Positions 1 to 9,533 are shown, counted from the stretch's first letter. The stretch: DNA of 64,000 nucleotides from Bradyrhizobium sp. B124 (GCF_038967635.1 NZ_CP152413.1:930001-994000), one strand, 5' to 3'. The notes: generated from the letters alone by a model not told the origin. Numbers and translations: made by a program.

Positions 1-106
1 GGACCCATACTCCGCAGCCGACGTTGGAGGCGGGACTCGTCGTTCCAGCATCGTGAAACAATGACCGTCGGTGGTTATGGGTCCCTGCTTTCGCAGGGAC
101 GACACC
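1..106. repeat. Palindromic intergenic repeat, cut by window start
   Basis: The first nine bases (ggacccata) are the inverse of tatgggtcc at 76-84, and positions 81-100 form a perfect 8-bp hairpin (gtccctgc/gcagggac). This resembles a dispersed intergenic palindrome common in Bradyrhizobium. The window begins inside it, so its full length is not visible. Nothing else is seen between here and the end of actP at 224. Confidence 0.6.
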
Positions 107-223
107 GAATGTGTAGCGCGGCCGGGGAGTCACACATTCGCGTTCCCGTGACATGATTGTCCGAGCCAATCAGCGCTAGGGGCCGTTCGTCCTCATTGAG
201 GGTGGTCGTCCCCGCAGCGCTGT

Positions 224-1807
224 TCAGGCTGCACTCTTCACCTGGCCCTGCGCGCTGGTGTTGGGCTGAACCGGCCCGAGCAGGATGCGCCGCTGCATCT
301 CGTCAAAGGCGAGATCGGCGTTCTTCTCCCGCGTCATCAGCGATAGCAGGATCGCGACCGCGAACGACAGTGGCATGCTGATGATCGCAGGATTGCGCAG
401 CGACACGAACCACCATTGATGCTCGATCGCGGCCAGCGGCTTGCCGAGAATGTCGACCTGGATGGTCGGCGACAGATAGATCAGCACCAGCGAGCTCAGC
501 GTGCCGACGAGAATGCTCGCCACCGCTGCAGGCGTCGTGAAGCGACGCCAGGTAATGGCGAGCACCAGCGATGGGAAATTGGCGGCGCAGGCGATCGAGA
601 ACGCGAGGCCCGCCATGAAGGCGACGTTCTGGCCCTCGAACGCGATGCCGAGAAAGATCGCGAAGATCGAAATCATAACGGTCGCGACGCGCGCGACCTT
701 GAGCTGCTCGGCCTCGGAAGCGCTGCCGTTGCGGATCACATTGGTCCAGACGTCGTGGCAGAGCGTGGCGACGCCCGACAGCGTCAGCCCGGCGACGACG
801 GCGAGCATGGTCGCGAATGCGACCGCACAGATGAAGCCGAAGAAAGCATTGCCGCCGACCGCCAGCGCGAGCAGGGGCGCTGCCATGTTGCCGCCGCCTC
901 CGGCCTTTGCCACCGCGTCGGCGCCGACCAGCACCATGGCGCCAAAGCCGATGATGAAGACCATCAGATGAAACACGCCGATCAGGCCGGTGGCATAGAG
1001 GATTGACAGCCGCGCGGCCTTGGCATCCTTCACCGTATAGGCCCGCATCAGCACATGCGGCATCGCGGCGGTACCGAACATCAGGCCGAGCCCGAGCGAG
1101 ATGGCGTCCCATTGGCCCGAGACCACCTTGGATCCCGGCTGCAGGACCTTGGTGCCGTATTTCTCGGACGCCGCGGCGAACAGCTTGAGCGGGTTCATGT
1201 CGAAATGGGTCAACACGAGGAAAGCGAGCAGGATGCCGCCGCCCATCAGCAGCGCAGCCTTCACCACCTGTACCCAGGTCGTCGCCAGCATGCCGCCGAA
1301 CAGCACATAGACCAGCATGACGCTCCCGACCACGACCACCGACCAGGTGTAGGGCAGGCCGAACAGCAGCTTGATCAGCGATCCCGTCGCGACCATCTGG
1401 GCGATCAGGTAGAACAGGATGACGGCAAGTGTCCCGACGGCGCCGGCGAGGCGCACCGGGCGTTGGCGCAGCCGATAGGCCACGACGTCAGCGAAGGTGA
1501 AGCGGCCGACGTTGCGCAGCGGTTCGACGATCAGGAACAGAATGATCGGCCAGCCGACCAGCCACCCGATCGAATAGATCATGCCGTCGAAGCCGTTTGA
1601 GGTGACGATGCCGGCAATGCCGAGCAGGGCGGCGGCGCTCAGGAAGTCACCTGCGAGTGCCCAGCCGTTCTGCCACGGCGTGACCTGGCCGCCGGCGGCG
1701 AAGAAGTGTTCGGTGGTGCGCGTGCGCCGTGCGGCCCAATAGGTGATCGCCAGCGTCAACGCCATGAAGGCGAAGAAGAACCCGATCGAAAGCGTGGTGC
1801 TGCCCAT
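224..1807 (-). CDS. actP: Sodium:solute symporter, acetate permease ActP type
   Basis: A 527-residue polytopic inner-membrane protein of the SSS family, which couples Na+ entry to uptake of acetate and other short monocarboxylates. It is hydrophobic throughout with about 13 predicted helices. The family signature regions are visible: an early helix followed by AARRTRTTEHFFAAG, then GWALAGDFLSAAALLGIAG. The start ATG at 1807 has a purine-rich site (gaaggga) upstream. The gene lies 15 bp downstream of a DUF485 gene, the usual yjcH-actP pairing. No acetyl-CoA synthetase gene is nearby, so the substrate (acetate, pyruvate or another monocarboxylate) is inferred from family membership only. Confidence 0.88.
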   Translation of the reverse strand: MGSTTLSIGFFFAFMALTLAITYWAARRTRTTEHFFAAGGQVTPWQNGWALAGDFLSAAALLGIAGIVTSNGFDGMIYSIGWLVGWPIILFLIVEPLRNVGRFTFADVVAYRLRQRPVRLAGAVGTLAVILFYLIAQMVATGSLIKLLFGLPYTWSVVVVGSVMLVYVLFGGMLATTWVQVVKAALLMGGGILLAFLVLTHFDMNPLKLFAAASEKYGTKVLQPGSKVVSGQWDAISLGLGLMFGTAAMPHVLMRAYTVKDAKAARLSILYATGLIGVFHLMVFIIGFGAMVLVGADAVAKAGGGGNMAAPLLALAVGGNAFFGFICAVAFATMLAVVAGLTLSGVATLCHDVWTNVIRNGSASEAEQLKVARVATVMISIFAIFLGIAFEGQNVAFMAGLAFSIACAANFPSLVLAITWRRFTTPAAVASILVGTLSSLVLIYLSPTIQVDILGKPLAAIEHQWWFVSLRNPAIISMPLSFAVAILLSLMTREKNADLAFDEMQRRILLGPVQPNTSAQGQVKSAA

Positions 1808-1822
1808 CTTGCTCTGGTCCCT

Positions 1823-2113
1823 TCAGCGAAGATTGCGGATGCCGGCATCGAACACCCGGTTCGCCCACAGCACGTAGACCAGGCAGAGCGCGAAGGAGGA
1901 GATGATGACGAGCGGGCCGAGCACAATGCAGAGCGACAGGCCGGGCATCAGGATGGTGCCGAGCAGCGGCTTGTCGAACGCGAACAGCCCCATGAAGCTG
2001 AAATAGATCACGATCATCGCGGCACTAAGCACGAGCGCGACGATCAGCCGCTTCTTGGCCAAGGCCCTGACGCTGGGCGCCGGATCGGTATTGCCGGGAA
2101 TAACCACGTTCAT
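1823..2113 (-). CDS. yjcH: DUF485 membrane protein, YjcH-like partner of ActP
   Basis: A 96-residue protein with two long hydrophobic segments (about residues 27-50 and 58-82), matching the short DUF485 family that is encoded immediately before SSS acetate symporters. A strong Shine-Dalgarno (gaggggg) precedes the ATG. It is cotranscribed with actP (15-bp gap). Its role as an accessory or assembly subunit of the symporter is known only by association in the family. The 78 bp upstream separate it from the LysR gene on the same strand, so the three genes may share a transcript. Confidence 0.82.
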   Translation of the reverse strand: MNVVIPGNTDPAPSVRALAKKRLIVALVLSAAMIVIYFSFMGLFAFDKPLLGTILMPGLSLCIVLGPLVIISSFALCLVYVLWANRVFDAGIRNLR

Positions 2114-2191
2114 GCTTGCCCCCTCAAAACTTCAGCGCGCGCGACCTTGCGCCAATCGGGCGAGCTTCAGCCGGGCTCCGATGCAAGGGAA

Positions 2192-3142
2192 CTATGGATT
2201 TTTGCAATCTGCCGTGCGCGGCTGCGGCAGGGCGTCGGCCAGCGTGACCTGCATGTCGGGGTCCTGCTTCAGGGTATTTTTCAGAAACGCGCGGACGGCG
2301 CGGATGCGCGGGGCAAATTGCAGGTCGCTGTGGACGTTGAGCCAGACCTCGCGAACGGTGCCGGCGAGGGCGGGCAGCACGGGGACCAGATCGGGCCGGT
2401 CGTTGGTGGCAAAGCTCGGCAGCATGACGATGCCGAGGCCACCCGCCGCGGCGTTCATCTGTGCGATCATGCTGTTGGAGTGGAAGGCGACCTTCGGCTC
2501 CTCGATGACGTCGGCGAGCCAGCGCACCGAATCGACCTGGATCAGGTCCTCGATATAGGAGACGAACCAATGATCCCCGAGGTCGCGAAGGCTTGCAGGC
2601 ATGCCGTGATTGTCGAGATAGCTCTGGCTCGCGAATAGCCCGAGCCGAAACTTGCCGATGCGTTCGGAGATCAGGCCCGGACCGGGTGGCCGGAAGAAGG
2701 ACACGAACAGATCGGCCTCGCGCTTGTGCACGTAGACCGTCTGCGCGGAGGTGACGAGTTCGACGGAGAGTTGCGGCGCGGTGCGCCGCAGTTTCGCAAA
2801 GCGTTGCGCCAGATAGAGCGAGGCGATCCCCTCCATGGTGGCGAGCCGCACGGTCCCGACGAGTTCCTGGGTGTCGCTGGCGCTGGCCTCCTCGCGAATG
2901 GCGATTACCGCGCTCTCCACCCGCTCGGCATGACGCAACAACCGCTCGCCGACTTCGTTGAGCTTGAGCCCGGTACGGTGGCGTTCGAACACCGCAATCC
3001 CGAGCGAAGCTTCCATCTGGGCGATCCGCCGGCTCACGGTGGAATGATCCAGCCGCAGCCGCTTTGCTGTCTGACTCAAATTTCCGGCACGAGCGGCGCA
3101 GAGAAAGACCCGCAAATCGTCCCAGTTGATCGTATCGAACAT
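2192..3142 (-). CDS. LysR-family transcriptional regulator
   Basis: A 316-residue LysR regulator. The winged helix-turn-helix occupies residues 1-65 (NLSQTAKRLRLDHSTVSRRI), followed by the linker helix and a type-2 periplasmic-binding effector domain from about residue 90. It is divergent from the nitrilase gene at 3405 and codirectional with yjcH-actP. Because LysR proteins often control the divergent gene, nitrilase is the first candidate target and the symporter pair the second; this is inference. The 262-bp divergent region contains a RIME-like repeat rather than an obvious clean T-N11-A operator. Confidence 0.9.
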   Translation of the reverse strand: MFDTINWDDLRVFLCAARAGNLSQTAKRLRLDHSTVSRRIAQMEASLGIAVFERHRTGLKLNEVGERLLRHAERVESAVIAIREEASASDTQELVGTVRLATMEGIASLYLAQRFAKLRRTAPQLSVELVTSAQTVYVHKREADLFVSFFRPPGPGLISERIGKFRLGLFASQSYLDNHGMPASLRDLGDHWFVSYIEDLIQVDSVRWLADVIEEPKVAFHSNSMIAQMNAAAGGLGIVMLPSFATNDRPDLVPVLPALAGTVREVWLNVHSDLQFAPRIRAVRAFLKNTLKQDPDMQVTLADALPQPRTADCKNP

Positions 3143-3286
3143 GACCTGCCTCCGGATTTACGGCCCCTGTCAGCAAAGCAATTCCCGTTCCAACGCGCCG
3201 ACGGCTCCGATCCTTCGCAACCGACCTTGCGACAATTCCCATGCATGCCGGGAAGGCCGTGATGATACCGCTTCGCCTCCCTAGTC

Positions 3287-3390
3287 CTAGAGCTTTTCCG
3301 TTCCGATTGGATCGGAACGGAGCTCTAGATTTTGTTTTGACGCGTTTTCTTCGCGCGAACCGGTGTCCACTTCGCGGGAAAACGCTCTAG
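3287..3390. repeat. RIME-like 104-bp double-palindrome element
   Basis: The element is bounded by ctagagc/gctctag. It holds two inverted repeats: ttccgttccgat/atcggaacgga around 3296-3322, and cgcgttttcttcgcgcgaa paired with ttcgcgggaaaacgc at 3340-3385. Size and the two-palindrome build match Rhizobium intergenic mosaic elements as described for rhizobia. It sits in the lysR/nitrilase divergent region and supplies the upstream in-frame codons that falsely extend the nitrilase reading frame. Confidence 0.8.
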
Positions 3391-3404
3391 CCGGGATTTT
3401 CGTC

Positions 3405-4460
3405 ATGCTCCCTCGTTTCAAGGCTGCTGCTGTCCACGCCGCGCCCGTCTTCCTCGACAGCCGGGCGACCACCGAAAAGGCGATCGCCATCATGCGGGAG
3501 GCAGCCAGGGCCGGCGCCGAGCTGATCGCGTTTCCTGAAACCTACATTCCCGCCTTTCCGGTCTGGGCCGCGCTGTGGCCGCCGATCGACAATCACGATC
3601 TGTTCGTGCGGATCGCGGAGCAGTCCGTGCTGGTGGACGGACCGGAAGTGGCGCGGCTGTGCGCCGAGGCGCGCGGCCTCGGCGTCACCGTCTCGATCGG
3701 CATCAGCGAGCGCTCGGCCGTCAGCGTTGGAGGGCTGTGGAACTCGAACCTGTTGATCGGCGAGACCGGCGAAATTCTGGTTCATCACCGCAAGCTGGTT
3801 CCGACCTTCTATGAGAAGCTGGTGTGGTCGTCGGGGGATGGTGCGGGTCTCAAGGTCGCGGAGACACGGCAGGGCCGGATCGGTGGGTTGATCTGTGGCG
3901 AGAATACCAATCCGTTGGCCCGCTTCGCATTGATGGCGCAGGGTGAACAGGTGCACATCTCGAGCTGGCCGCCGATGTGGCCCACCCGGCGTCCGGCAGG
4001 CGGCGGCAATTTCGACAACGTCGCCGCCAACCGCATCCGGGCCAGCGCCCACTGCTTCGAAGCCAAGGCATTCGGGATCGTCACCGCCGGCTACATGGAC
4101 CAGCCGATGCGGGCCTTCCTCATTGAACGCGACAGAACCATCGCCGACGTGATCGACCAGACGCCACGCGCGGCGAGCTTCTTCGTCGATCCGACGGGTG
4201 GTGTCTTTGGCGATGAATTGCAGGACCAGGAAGGGATCGCCTACGCGGAGATCGATCTCAATCGCTGCGTCGAGCCGAAGCAGTTTCACGACGTCGTCGG
4301 CTACTACAACCGCTTCGACATCTTTGGCATGACCGTCGACCGCAGCCGCCTAACCCCGGCACGATTTCGCGATGAAGAACAACCCCTCGCGGCAGCCCAA
4401 GACGCGGCAATTCCAGACACCGATACCGACGCTGTATCGAACCGGCAGGGGGTGAGGTGA
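3405..4460 (+). CDS. Nitrilase, carbon-nitrogen hydrolase family
   Basis: A 351-residue enzyme of the CN-hydrolase superfamily that hydrolyses nitriles to carboxylic acids and ammonia in the cytoplasm. The catalytic triad is visible: Glu in FPETYIPAFP, Lys in HHRKLVPTF and Cys in GGLICGENTNPLARF, where CGEN is typical of the nitrilase branch rather than amidases. Length fits bacterial nitrilases (about 340-370). The frame is open from 3363, but those codons fall in the RIME-like repeat, so the ATG at 3405 (MLPRFKAAAVHAAP) is preferred. Substrate class (aliphatic, aryl, arylaceto) cannot be told. The C-terminal 20 residues are hydrophilic and look variable. Confidence 0.88.
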   Translation: MLPRFKAAAVHAAPVFLDSRATTEKAIAIMREAARAGAELIAFPETYIPAFPVWAALWPPIDNHDLFVRIAEQSVLVDGPEVARLCAEARGLGVTVSIGISERSAVSVGGLWNSNLLIGETGEILVHHRKLVPTFYEKLVWSSGDGAGLKVAETRQGRIGGLICGENTNPLARFALMAQGEQVHISSWPPMWPTRRPAGGGNFDNVAANRIRASAHCFEAKAFGIVTAGYMDQPMRAFLIERDRTIADVIDQTPRAASFFVDPTGGVFGDELQDQEGIAYAEIDLNRCVEPKQFHDVVGYYNRFDIFGMTVDRSRLTPARFRDEEQPLAAAQDAAIPDTDTDAVSNRQGVR

Positions 4461-4525
4461 CCAGGTTGAATCGCAGTCGCAGCTCTAGCCCCCGACGGCG
4501 GTTCGAGCGACTGCGCTGCCGGTGT

Positions 4526-4888
4526 TCATGGGAAGCCGGGAGGGGGCGGTACGCGAGCTGCCGTGAACGCTTGAATCATATTGGCTTTCTTGTTCGCCAT
4601 GTTAGCTCGCTGGATCGGATCTAGCTGACTCCACGTTCCAGCCATCGCCGACACACCGCTGACCCACACATTCGAAGGCGCAATGCCTGGTGGCGGCAAG
4701 TTGCGGATGACGACGTCAAACTGGGATTGAAAGCGTCTGGCTCGATTGATGGCGATCACCACGGAAATAACAAGCCATGCCAATCTCAGAAGAAGGACTA
4801 GAATGGGCAATGCGAAGAGGATCGGCAAATAGTAAAGCAAGCCACTCAGATCATTTTGCACAGCAACCTCCCTGAATGAGTTTCGCAA
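4526..4888 (-). CDS. Small single-helix membrane protein, third gene of DRHyd-like operon
   Basis: A 120-residue protein I do not recognise. Residues about 18-47 form one strong hydrophobic helix (LLYYLPILFALPILVLLLRL and on), followed by a basic stretch (NRARRFQSQ) and a Pro-rich tail ending PPPPGFP. Topology suggests a membrane anchor with a cytoplasmic C-terminus. It starts 28 bp after the stop of the 424-residue protein upstream and is probably cotranscribed. Base composition is low for this genome: 4561-4620 contains 29 G+C in 60. Transfer with the two upstream genes is likely. Function unknown. Confidence 0.6.
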   Translation of the reverse strand: MRNSFREVAVQNDLSGLLYYLPILFALPILVLLLRLAWLVISVVIAINRARRFQSQFDVVIRNLPPPGIAPSNVWVSGVSAMAGTWSQLDPIQRANMANKKANMIQAFTAARVPPPPGFP

Positions 4889-4916
4889 TATCGAGGCGCA
4901 CTACGCCGTGATGCAG

Positions 4917-6191
4917 CTAGACGATCCGAATACTCCTGAGCTTTGAACGCACGACTTCAGATAGTTCCGATTTGTCGGAGTACAGCTCCACGGAAAGCTG
5001 AGCAATTTCCGGAAACAGCCTAGTCCTCTCCCATGTTGCGCGATCGTGGCATAGAAGGAGAGGGCGGCCGAGAATTCGAGCAACGCCGAACTCCAGGCAG
5101 ACGTTGGACGTCACCCCGGTCAAATCGACAACGATAAGGGACGCCCGTCCGATACCATTCCAAATGCGATCCAGAATCTGCAAATCACGCTCGGTATCAC
5201 CACGTTCGTAAATGACGTGCGGCTCGCATGCCTCTCGTACCCCCTGGGTCACCCAATCCGGGCGATTGAACTGCAAAACGTGGAAGCAGTGGCGTCGATC
5301 ATGATCGGGATACGCCGGCCGAAAGGAGGAGATTTCGGTTCTGTAGGCGCCGCCAGGTCGACCGACATGACTGTCGATGGCGCGCCGTATCGCAATTGGG
5401 TCGACCTCGAACTTGCTGCATCTCTCCTTGAGACGTTGCGCCGTATGCCGGGTCCACCCGTCGGCTGGCGGATCAACGTCAAGCGTGTAACATGCCGCCG
5501 CTCCGACGAGATCCTGATCACGTGGGTCGTTCGGTATCTGGAGCATGGCGGCGGTCAGTGAACTGGCCGCAGAGTGGAGCGATGCTTCTACGCTGCGATC
5601 GAAGGGAGCCACGCATACGTCGAACGGCAACTCCAGGGCGCAATCAGTGATGACGAAAATGACGCGGCTGATCGCCAACGCGAAACCCATTGCATAGCAG
5701 GCTCTCGGCCAGACCGTGTCACGCTCGGATTCCCTCAAATCGATCAGCAGAATTTCCGCGGTCGCGACCTGACGCCAAAGATCTTGTTCAGCCGGTTGCC
5801 CCGCGACAGGTTTGTTCGGCCGCAGACCCGCTTCTTTTGCCACGAGCTCCAGCTCGGTATCCCCCTCCCCAGCCACGATCGCGCAGGCGTTCGGGTCAGA
5901 TTGCAGAGGGGGCCAGGGACACCGGACAATTTGCAAATGGCACCGGCGGGCATATTGCCGCAACGATTGCGCAACCGGTCTAAGATGATCCCGTTCCAGC
6001 CGCAAAAGCACATCGAGGGAGGCGGCATCCCTGATCGCAGCACCAGTTTCAGCAGCCCTTCTGTAGAGCTCGAATATCTCGGCGCTTTCCTCGGTGGCCT
6101 TCATGGGGTCGGCCAGCAGCAACCCGGCCGCGTGCACCAATCCTCGCGCCGCGGTTCGGATTGCTTCGGTTCGCCCCTCGGTCAAGATCAA
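4917..6191 (-). CDS. Tandem nucleoside-deoxyribosyltransferase/TIR-like domain protein
   Basis: A 424-residue protein with a helical N-terminus (1-80) and two related Rossmann-like modules. Module 2 (about 290-420) shows the deoxyribosyltransferase/TIR-like pattern: GDTERDLQILDRIW, IGRASLIVVDLTG, then NVCLEFGVARILG, where the Glu corresponds to the catalytic position. Module 1 (about 85-215) repeats the layout (ATAEILLIDLRES, then CYAMGFALA) but has Ala at that position, so it may be inactive. Such folds cleave N-glycosidic bonds of nucleosides or NAD and occur in anti-phage effectors. The start is TTG at 6191, overlapping the upstream stop as TTGA, which implies translational coupling; an internal ATG (residue 30) is an alternative. 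The family call is by motif reading only. Confidence 0.6.
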   Translation of the reverse strand: MILTEGRTEAIRTAARGLVHAAGLLLADPMKATEESAEIFELYRRAAETGAAIRDAASLDVLLRLERDHLRPVAQSLRQYARRCHLQIVRCPWPPLQSDPNACAIVAGEGDTELELVAKEAGLRPNKPVAGQPAEQDLWRQVATAEILLIDLRESERDTVWPRACYAMGFALAISRVIFVITDCALELPFDVCVAPFDRSVEASLHSAASSLTAAMLQIPNDPRDQDLVGAAACYTLDVDPPADGWTRHTAQRLKERCSKFEVDPIAIRRAIDSHVGRPGGAYRTEISSFRPAYPDHDRRHCFHVLQFNRPDWVTQGVREACEPHVIYERGDTERDLQILDRIWNGIGRASLIVVDLTGVTSNVCLEFGVARILGRPLLLCHDRATWERTRLFPEIAQLSVELYSDKSELSEVVRSKLRSIRIV

Positions 6192-6418
6192 CGCGGTTCT
6201 TGAGCGAAAGTCGCATTCATGCGCGCCATCACTCTCTTCATCTCGACCACTCGATCCTCGAGGTCTGGAAGGGCGCGGGCTCGATCGAAGTCGGCCATGA
6301 TCCCGCGCAACGCGGCAAGGCGTTCGCCCGAAATCTCGCCTTTTCTGAAGCGCTCTTCCATGACAGGGATCAACATCGCCCGCATGAGTTCAATTTGCTG
6401 CTCGAAATCTTCAGCCAT
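6188..6418 (-). CDS. Small helical protein heading the DRHyd-like operon
   Basis: A 76-residue, charged, almost wholly helical protein (FEQQIELMRAML, then VVEMKRVMARMNATF) with no cysteine, no membrane segment and heptad-like spacing of Met/Leu. A good Shine-Dalgarno (gggag) lies 8 bases before the ATG. Its stop overlaps the TTG start of the 424-residue protein. I do not recognise the family. As first gene of a three-gene operon with a putative nucleotide-cleaving protein and a membrane protein, it might be a regulator or antitoxin-like partner, but nothing in the sequence proves that. Confidence 0.6.
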   Translation of the reverse strand: MAEDFEQQIELMRAMLIPVMEERFRKGEISGERLAALRGIMADFDRARALPDLEDRVVEMKRVMARMNATFAQEPR

Positions 6419-6706
6419 TGCAAAGCTCCCAAGCGAAATAAACCTTAGGGTGCATTATTTCTATGGCTAAATCCAGACAACTATCGGTGAACTGTTTGGC
6501 CTGCTTCATGCAGACTGCGCCACACCAGTGACGCTAAAGTCTCGGATCAAGGCGAATAGTGCCGTCGTGAGTGTTGATTGCGTACGCGGTCGAGCACGGG
6601 CGCCGTCGGCAAATATTCGGTTCAGGGGGCCTGTTGCCAATGCGGGAATGTGTGACTACGCTTGCCCGATAAGCCCCAAAGCGCTCGTTCGATCGGCCGG
6701 ACGCTC

Positions 6707-7501
6707 ATGCCCAAATTCCTTCGCATCGGAGTCCATCAGTCGAACGTGTCCGGATACACGTCAAAGGCATGGTGCATTCGACGGTCTGGCTCGACGGTCT
6801 TCCTGAAATGGGGCGCCGTGGAGGTTCAAGGCGCCGGAGCCGGACGAAAGGTCTACTGGACGTTTCCACCGCAGGAAAAAACCATTCGCTGCCGCACGGT
6901 GCAGCGTGCCCAGGACTATACAAGGGCGGCCGTCGCGCGGCGGCGCAGCCATAGCTATGAACCGTTGACGGGAAATATTGCGAACCGGCGTCGAACCGCC
7001 GATCGAGGCTCGGAGCTCAAACAGGCGCTCGCCACGATCCTCTTTGTGGACATCGTCCGATCCACCGAAAAGGCCGCGCGGCTGGGTGACTCGCGCTGGG
7101 CAACGGTGATGAATCACTACTACGCCGCCGTTCGCCGCGAGCTGAAGGCCTTGCGCGGCAAGGAGGTCGTGACGACCGGCGACGGCGTGCTGGCGACGTT
7201 CCGCGCGCCCGCTGCCGGAATTAATTGCGCGACCGCGATCGTCAAGGCCGTCCGCACGCTCGGGCTCGAGATCAGGGTGGGACTACACGCCGGCGAATAC
7301 AAGGTCAGCGGCGCGGAGGTGATCGGTCTCGCGTTTCACATCGGTGCGCGCGTCGCCGCCAAGGCACGTGCCGGCGAGGTGCTGGTCTCGAGCGCAGTCA
7401 AGGACCTGATGCCAGGGTCAGCCATCCAGTTCAAGGATCGCGGCGCGCACCAGCTCAAGGGCGTGCCGGAGCGATGGCGGCTCTACCGGGTTGAACCTTA
7501 A
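6707..7501 (+). CDS. Class III adenylate/guanylate cyclase
   Basis: A 264-residue soluble protein. The C-terminal 165 residues are a class III cyclase catalytic domain: ATILFVDIVRSTEKAARLG carries the first metal-binding Asp, VTTGDGVLATF the second, followed by EIRVGLHAGEY and a C-terminal GVPERWRLYRVEP tail typical of this group. It would make cAMP (or cGMP) in the cytoplasm. The N-terminal 80 residues (VFLKWGAVEVQG, then KVYWTFPP) are a compact basic module I cannot assign; they may bind an unknown signal. The frame is open from a TTG at 6662, but the ATG at 6707 is preferred. Transcribed alone; the 6419-6706 gap shows no other gene. Confidence 0.85.
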   Translation: MPKFLRIGVHQSNVSGYTSKAWCIRRSGSTVFLKWGAVEVQGAGAGRKVYWTFPPQEKTIRCRTVQRAQDYTRAAVARRRSHSYEPLTGNIANRRRTADRGSELKQALATILFVDIVRSTEKAARLGDSRWATVMNHYYAAVRRELKALRGKEVVTTGDGVLATFRAPAAGINCATAIVKAVRTLGLEIRVGLHAGEYKVSGAEVIGLAFHIGARVAAKARAGEVLVSSAVKDLMPGSAIQFKDRGAHQLKGVPERWRLYRVEP

Positions 7502-7565
7502 GGCGTCCGGCAGGAACTGGACTCCGGTGTTGCGATCAACGCGGACGTGACACGCTCGGCATGCG

Positions 7566-9533
7566 CTAACCCTTGCGGGTCGAGATGCTCTCTCGAATTC
7601 GTTCCAGCCAGCCGATGATGGCGCCGAGCGCCTGATCCCCCTTGCCGAGAAGTCCCGCCAGTTCGCGCTCCGCGCTGCCGCGTCGCGTGGAGTCGGGTTC
7701 GGGCAATGGCGGAAGAATGTGGGCGTAGTACGTCTTGTCGAGCAGCCGGTGCAGCAGGCGTTCACCCGGGAATGGTTCGTTGTTGTTCAGGGCACGGGCC
7801 CCCTTCAGGATGGTGCGGATATCATATTGCGTAGGGCTGATGTCCGGCACCTGCTTGGGGAGTTTGAGAAGCGTATACACCGCGACCCGCGCGGTGCGGA
7901 CCGAACTGTCCATCGTGAAGATGATGTCGTTCGACGTTTCCACGAACTGGCCCATCAGCCCCAGATTGGTGCAGCCCGCGGGGACCGGATGCGGCCGGTC
8001 GCCTGCCGCGCGGGGCATGAACATCGCGGTGATGTAGGGCATCAGGGCAAGGCGGGCCTTGGTGTTCGCCACCACGGCGTCCAGCTTGTCCTCGATGCCG
8101 AGGTGATAGCAGAGCTCCGCCAGGATTTCGCGGCCCGTGCAGGCCGGCATCGGCTTCTTGACGTAGTTGCCCTCCTTGTCCATCAGCAACGCATAGACCC
8201 AGACGACCAGGACGTCCTTGGGCTGGGTCGGAAAGTGCGGCTGTCGGTTGCAGGTGAAGCTGAGCACCCAATTGGAGTCGGTGAAGGTGATGATCCCGCC
8301 GGTGACCGTCTTGCCGGAATAGGGATCGTTGACCGAAAGCTCCTTCAGGCGGTCGACGAAGGGCGACGGCTTGCAAGTGAGGGTGACCGACTCCCACATC
8401 GACTTGTCGACATTGCCGTAGAATTTTTCGGGCTTGCCGAAGATCGGCGATTTCTTCGCCAGGTTCGTCCACAGCGTCCAGTCGCTGGCTTCGCCCGGAT
8501 CATGCTTGCCGCGCGCAAGAACCGGGGCGTGGTCCATGTCGCCATAGGCGGTGCCCTCGGTCATCGATCCCGTGAGCGCAAAGACGAGGTCTTTCGGACC
8601 GACCGGAATCCTGGTGTCGGCGCCGCCTACCTTGGCGTGGATTGCGGTCACCGTGCGAGCATCGCCTTCGACCTTGATGTCGAGATCGTGGACGCGCGTA
8701 TCGAACTGCACCTTGACGCCGCGTTCGCGCAGATGGATCACCAGCGGACGGACGAAGCTGTCGAACTGGTTGTACTTCGGGAAGATCAGCGCCGACATGT
8801 CGGTCAGCCCGTCGATCGCATCGAGGAAGCGATGCATGTAGAGCTTCATTTCGAGCAGGCTCTGCCAGTTCTCGAAGGCAAACATCGAGCGCCAGAGGAA
8901 CCAGAAATTGGTCTGGAGGAAGCCCGGGCTGAAATATTGCTCGATGGTGATGTCGTCGAGATCCTCCTTGCGCTTCAGGAGCAGGCGGATCAATTCCCAT
9001 TGCTGCGGCTTCGACAGGCCGAGCGTCGAGAAGTCGCGGATCTGGCCGCGCTTGTGCATCAGCCGCGCCTTGGAGAAGTTCGGATCGTTGTCGTTGACGA
9101 GTCGGTATTCGTCGAGAACGCTGTATCCTTCGGGCAATTCGAGCGCCTGCACGTCCTGGAACATGTCCCAGAGATTGTCGTAGTTCCAGTTCATCTCGCG
9201 GCCGCCGCGGATGATGTAACCGTTCTCGGGATCGCCGGCGCCGTCGAGCGAACCGCCCTCGATGTGCATCGTGTCGAGGATGGTGATGTCCTCGCCCTTC
9301 ATGCCGCCGTCGCGGATCATGTAGAAGGCCGCGGCCAGTCCCGCGATGCCGCTGCCGATGATCCAGGCCTTGCGGGCTTCGACCGGCCCCTGTGGCACCG
9401 GACGGTTGCGCATGTAGGCGCCCATCATGTCCGGCGGTGGCAGCGTGTTGTGGCTGCTGTTGTGCCAGTAGCGGCTGGACGCGTCGGTTTCGACCTCGAA
9501 GGTGGGCGTGCCGGAAGCTGCGACATCAGTCAT
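7566..9533 (-). CDS. ohyA: Oleate hydratase, FAD-dependent (MCRA family)
   Basis: A 655-residue oleate hydratase, which adds water to the cis-9 double bond of unsaturated fatty acids to give 10-hydroxy acids and needs FAD as structural cofactor. The dinucleotide motif is at about residue 50 ([20 protein letters not shown]), followed by the family's [12 protein letters not shown] and [13 protein letters not shown] segments, and a C-terminal [10 protein letters not shown]. The frame extends to 9614, but ATG 9533 (MTDVAASGT) has a good ribosome site (agaaagg) and the usual family N-terminus. It is convergent with the cyclase gene (64 bp apart). Likely membrane-associated, used in fatty-acid detoxification. 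Confidence 0.92.
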   Translation of the reverse strand: MTDVAASGTPTFEVETDASSRYWHNSSHNTLPPPDMMGAYMRNRPVPQGPVEARKAWIIGSGIAGLAAAFYMIRDGGMKGEDITILDTMHIEGGSLDGAGDPENGYIIRGGREMNWNYDNLWDMFQDVQALELPEGYSVLDEYRLVNDNDPNFSKARLMHKRGQIRDFSTLGLSKPQQWELIRLLLKRKEDLDDITIEQYFSPGFLQTNFWFLWRSMFAFENWQSLLEMKLYMHRFLDAIDGLTDMSALIFPKYNQFDSFVRPLVIHLRERGVKVQFDTRVHDLDIKVEGDARTVTAIHAKVGGADTRIPVGPKDLVFALTGSMTEGTAYGDMDHAPVLARGKHDPGEASDWTLWTNLAKKSPIFGKPEKFYGNVDKSMWESVTLTCKPSPFVDRLKELSVNDPYSGKTVTGGIITFTDSNWVLSFTCNRQPHFPTQPKDVLVVWVYALLMDKEGNYVKKPMPACTGREILAELCYHLGIEDKLDAVVANTKARLALMPYITAMFMPRAAGDRPHPVPAGCTNLGLMGQFVETSNDIIFTMDSSVRTARVAVYTLLKLPKQVPDISPTQYDIRTILKGARALNNNEPFPGERLLHRLLDKTYYAHILPPLPEPDSTRRGSAERELAGLLGKGDQALGAIIGWLERIRESISTRKG

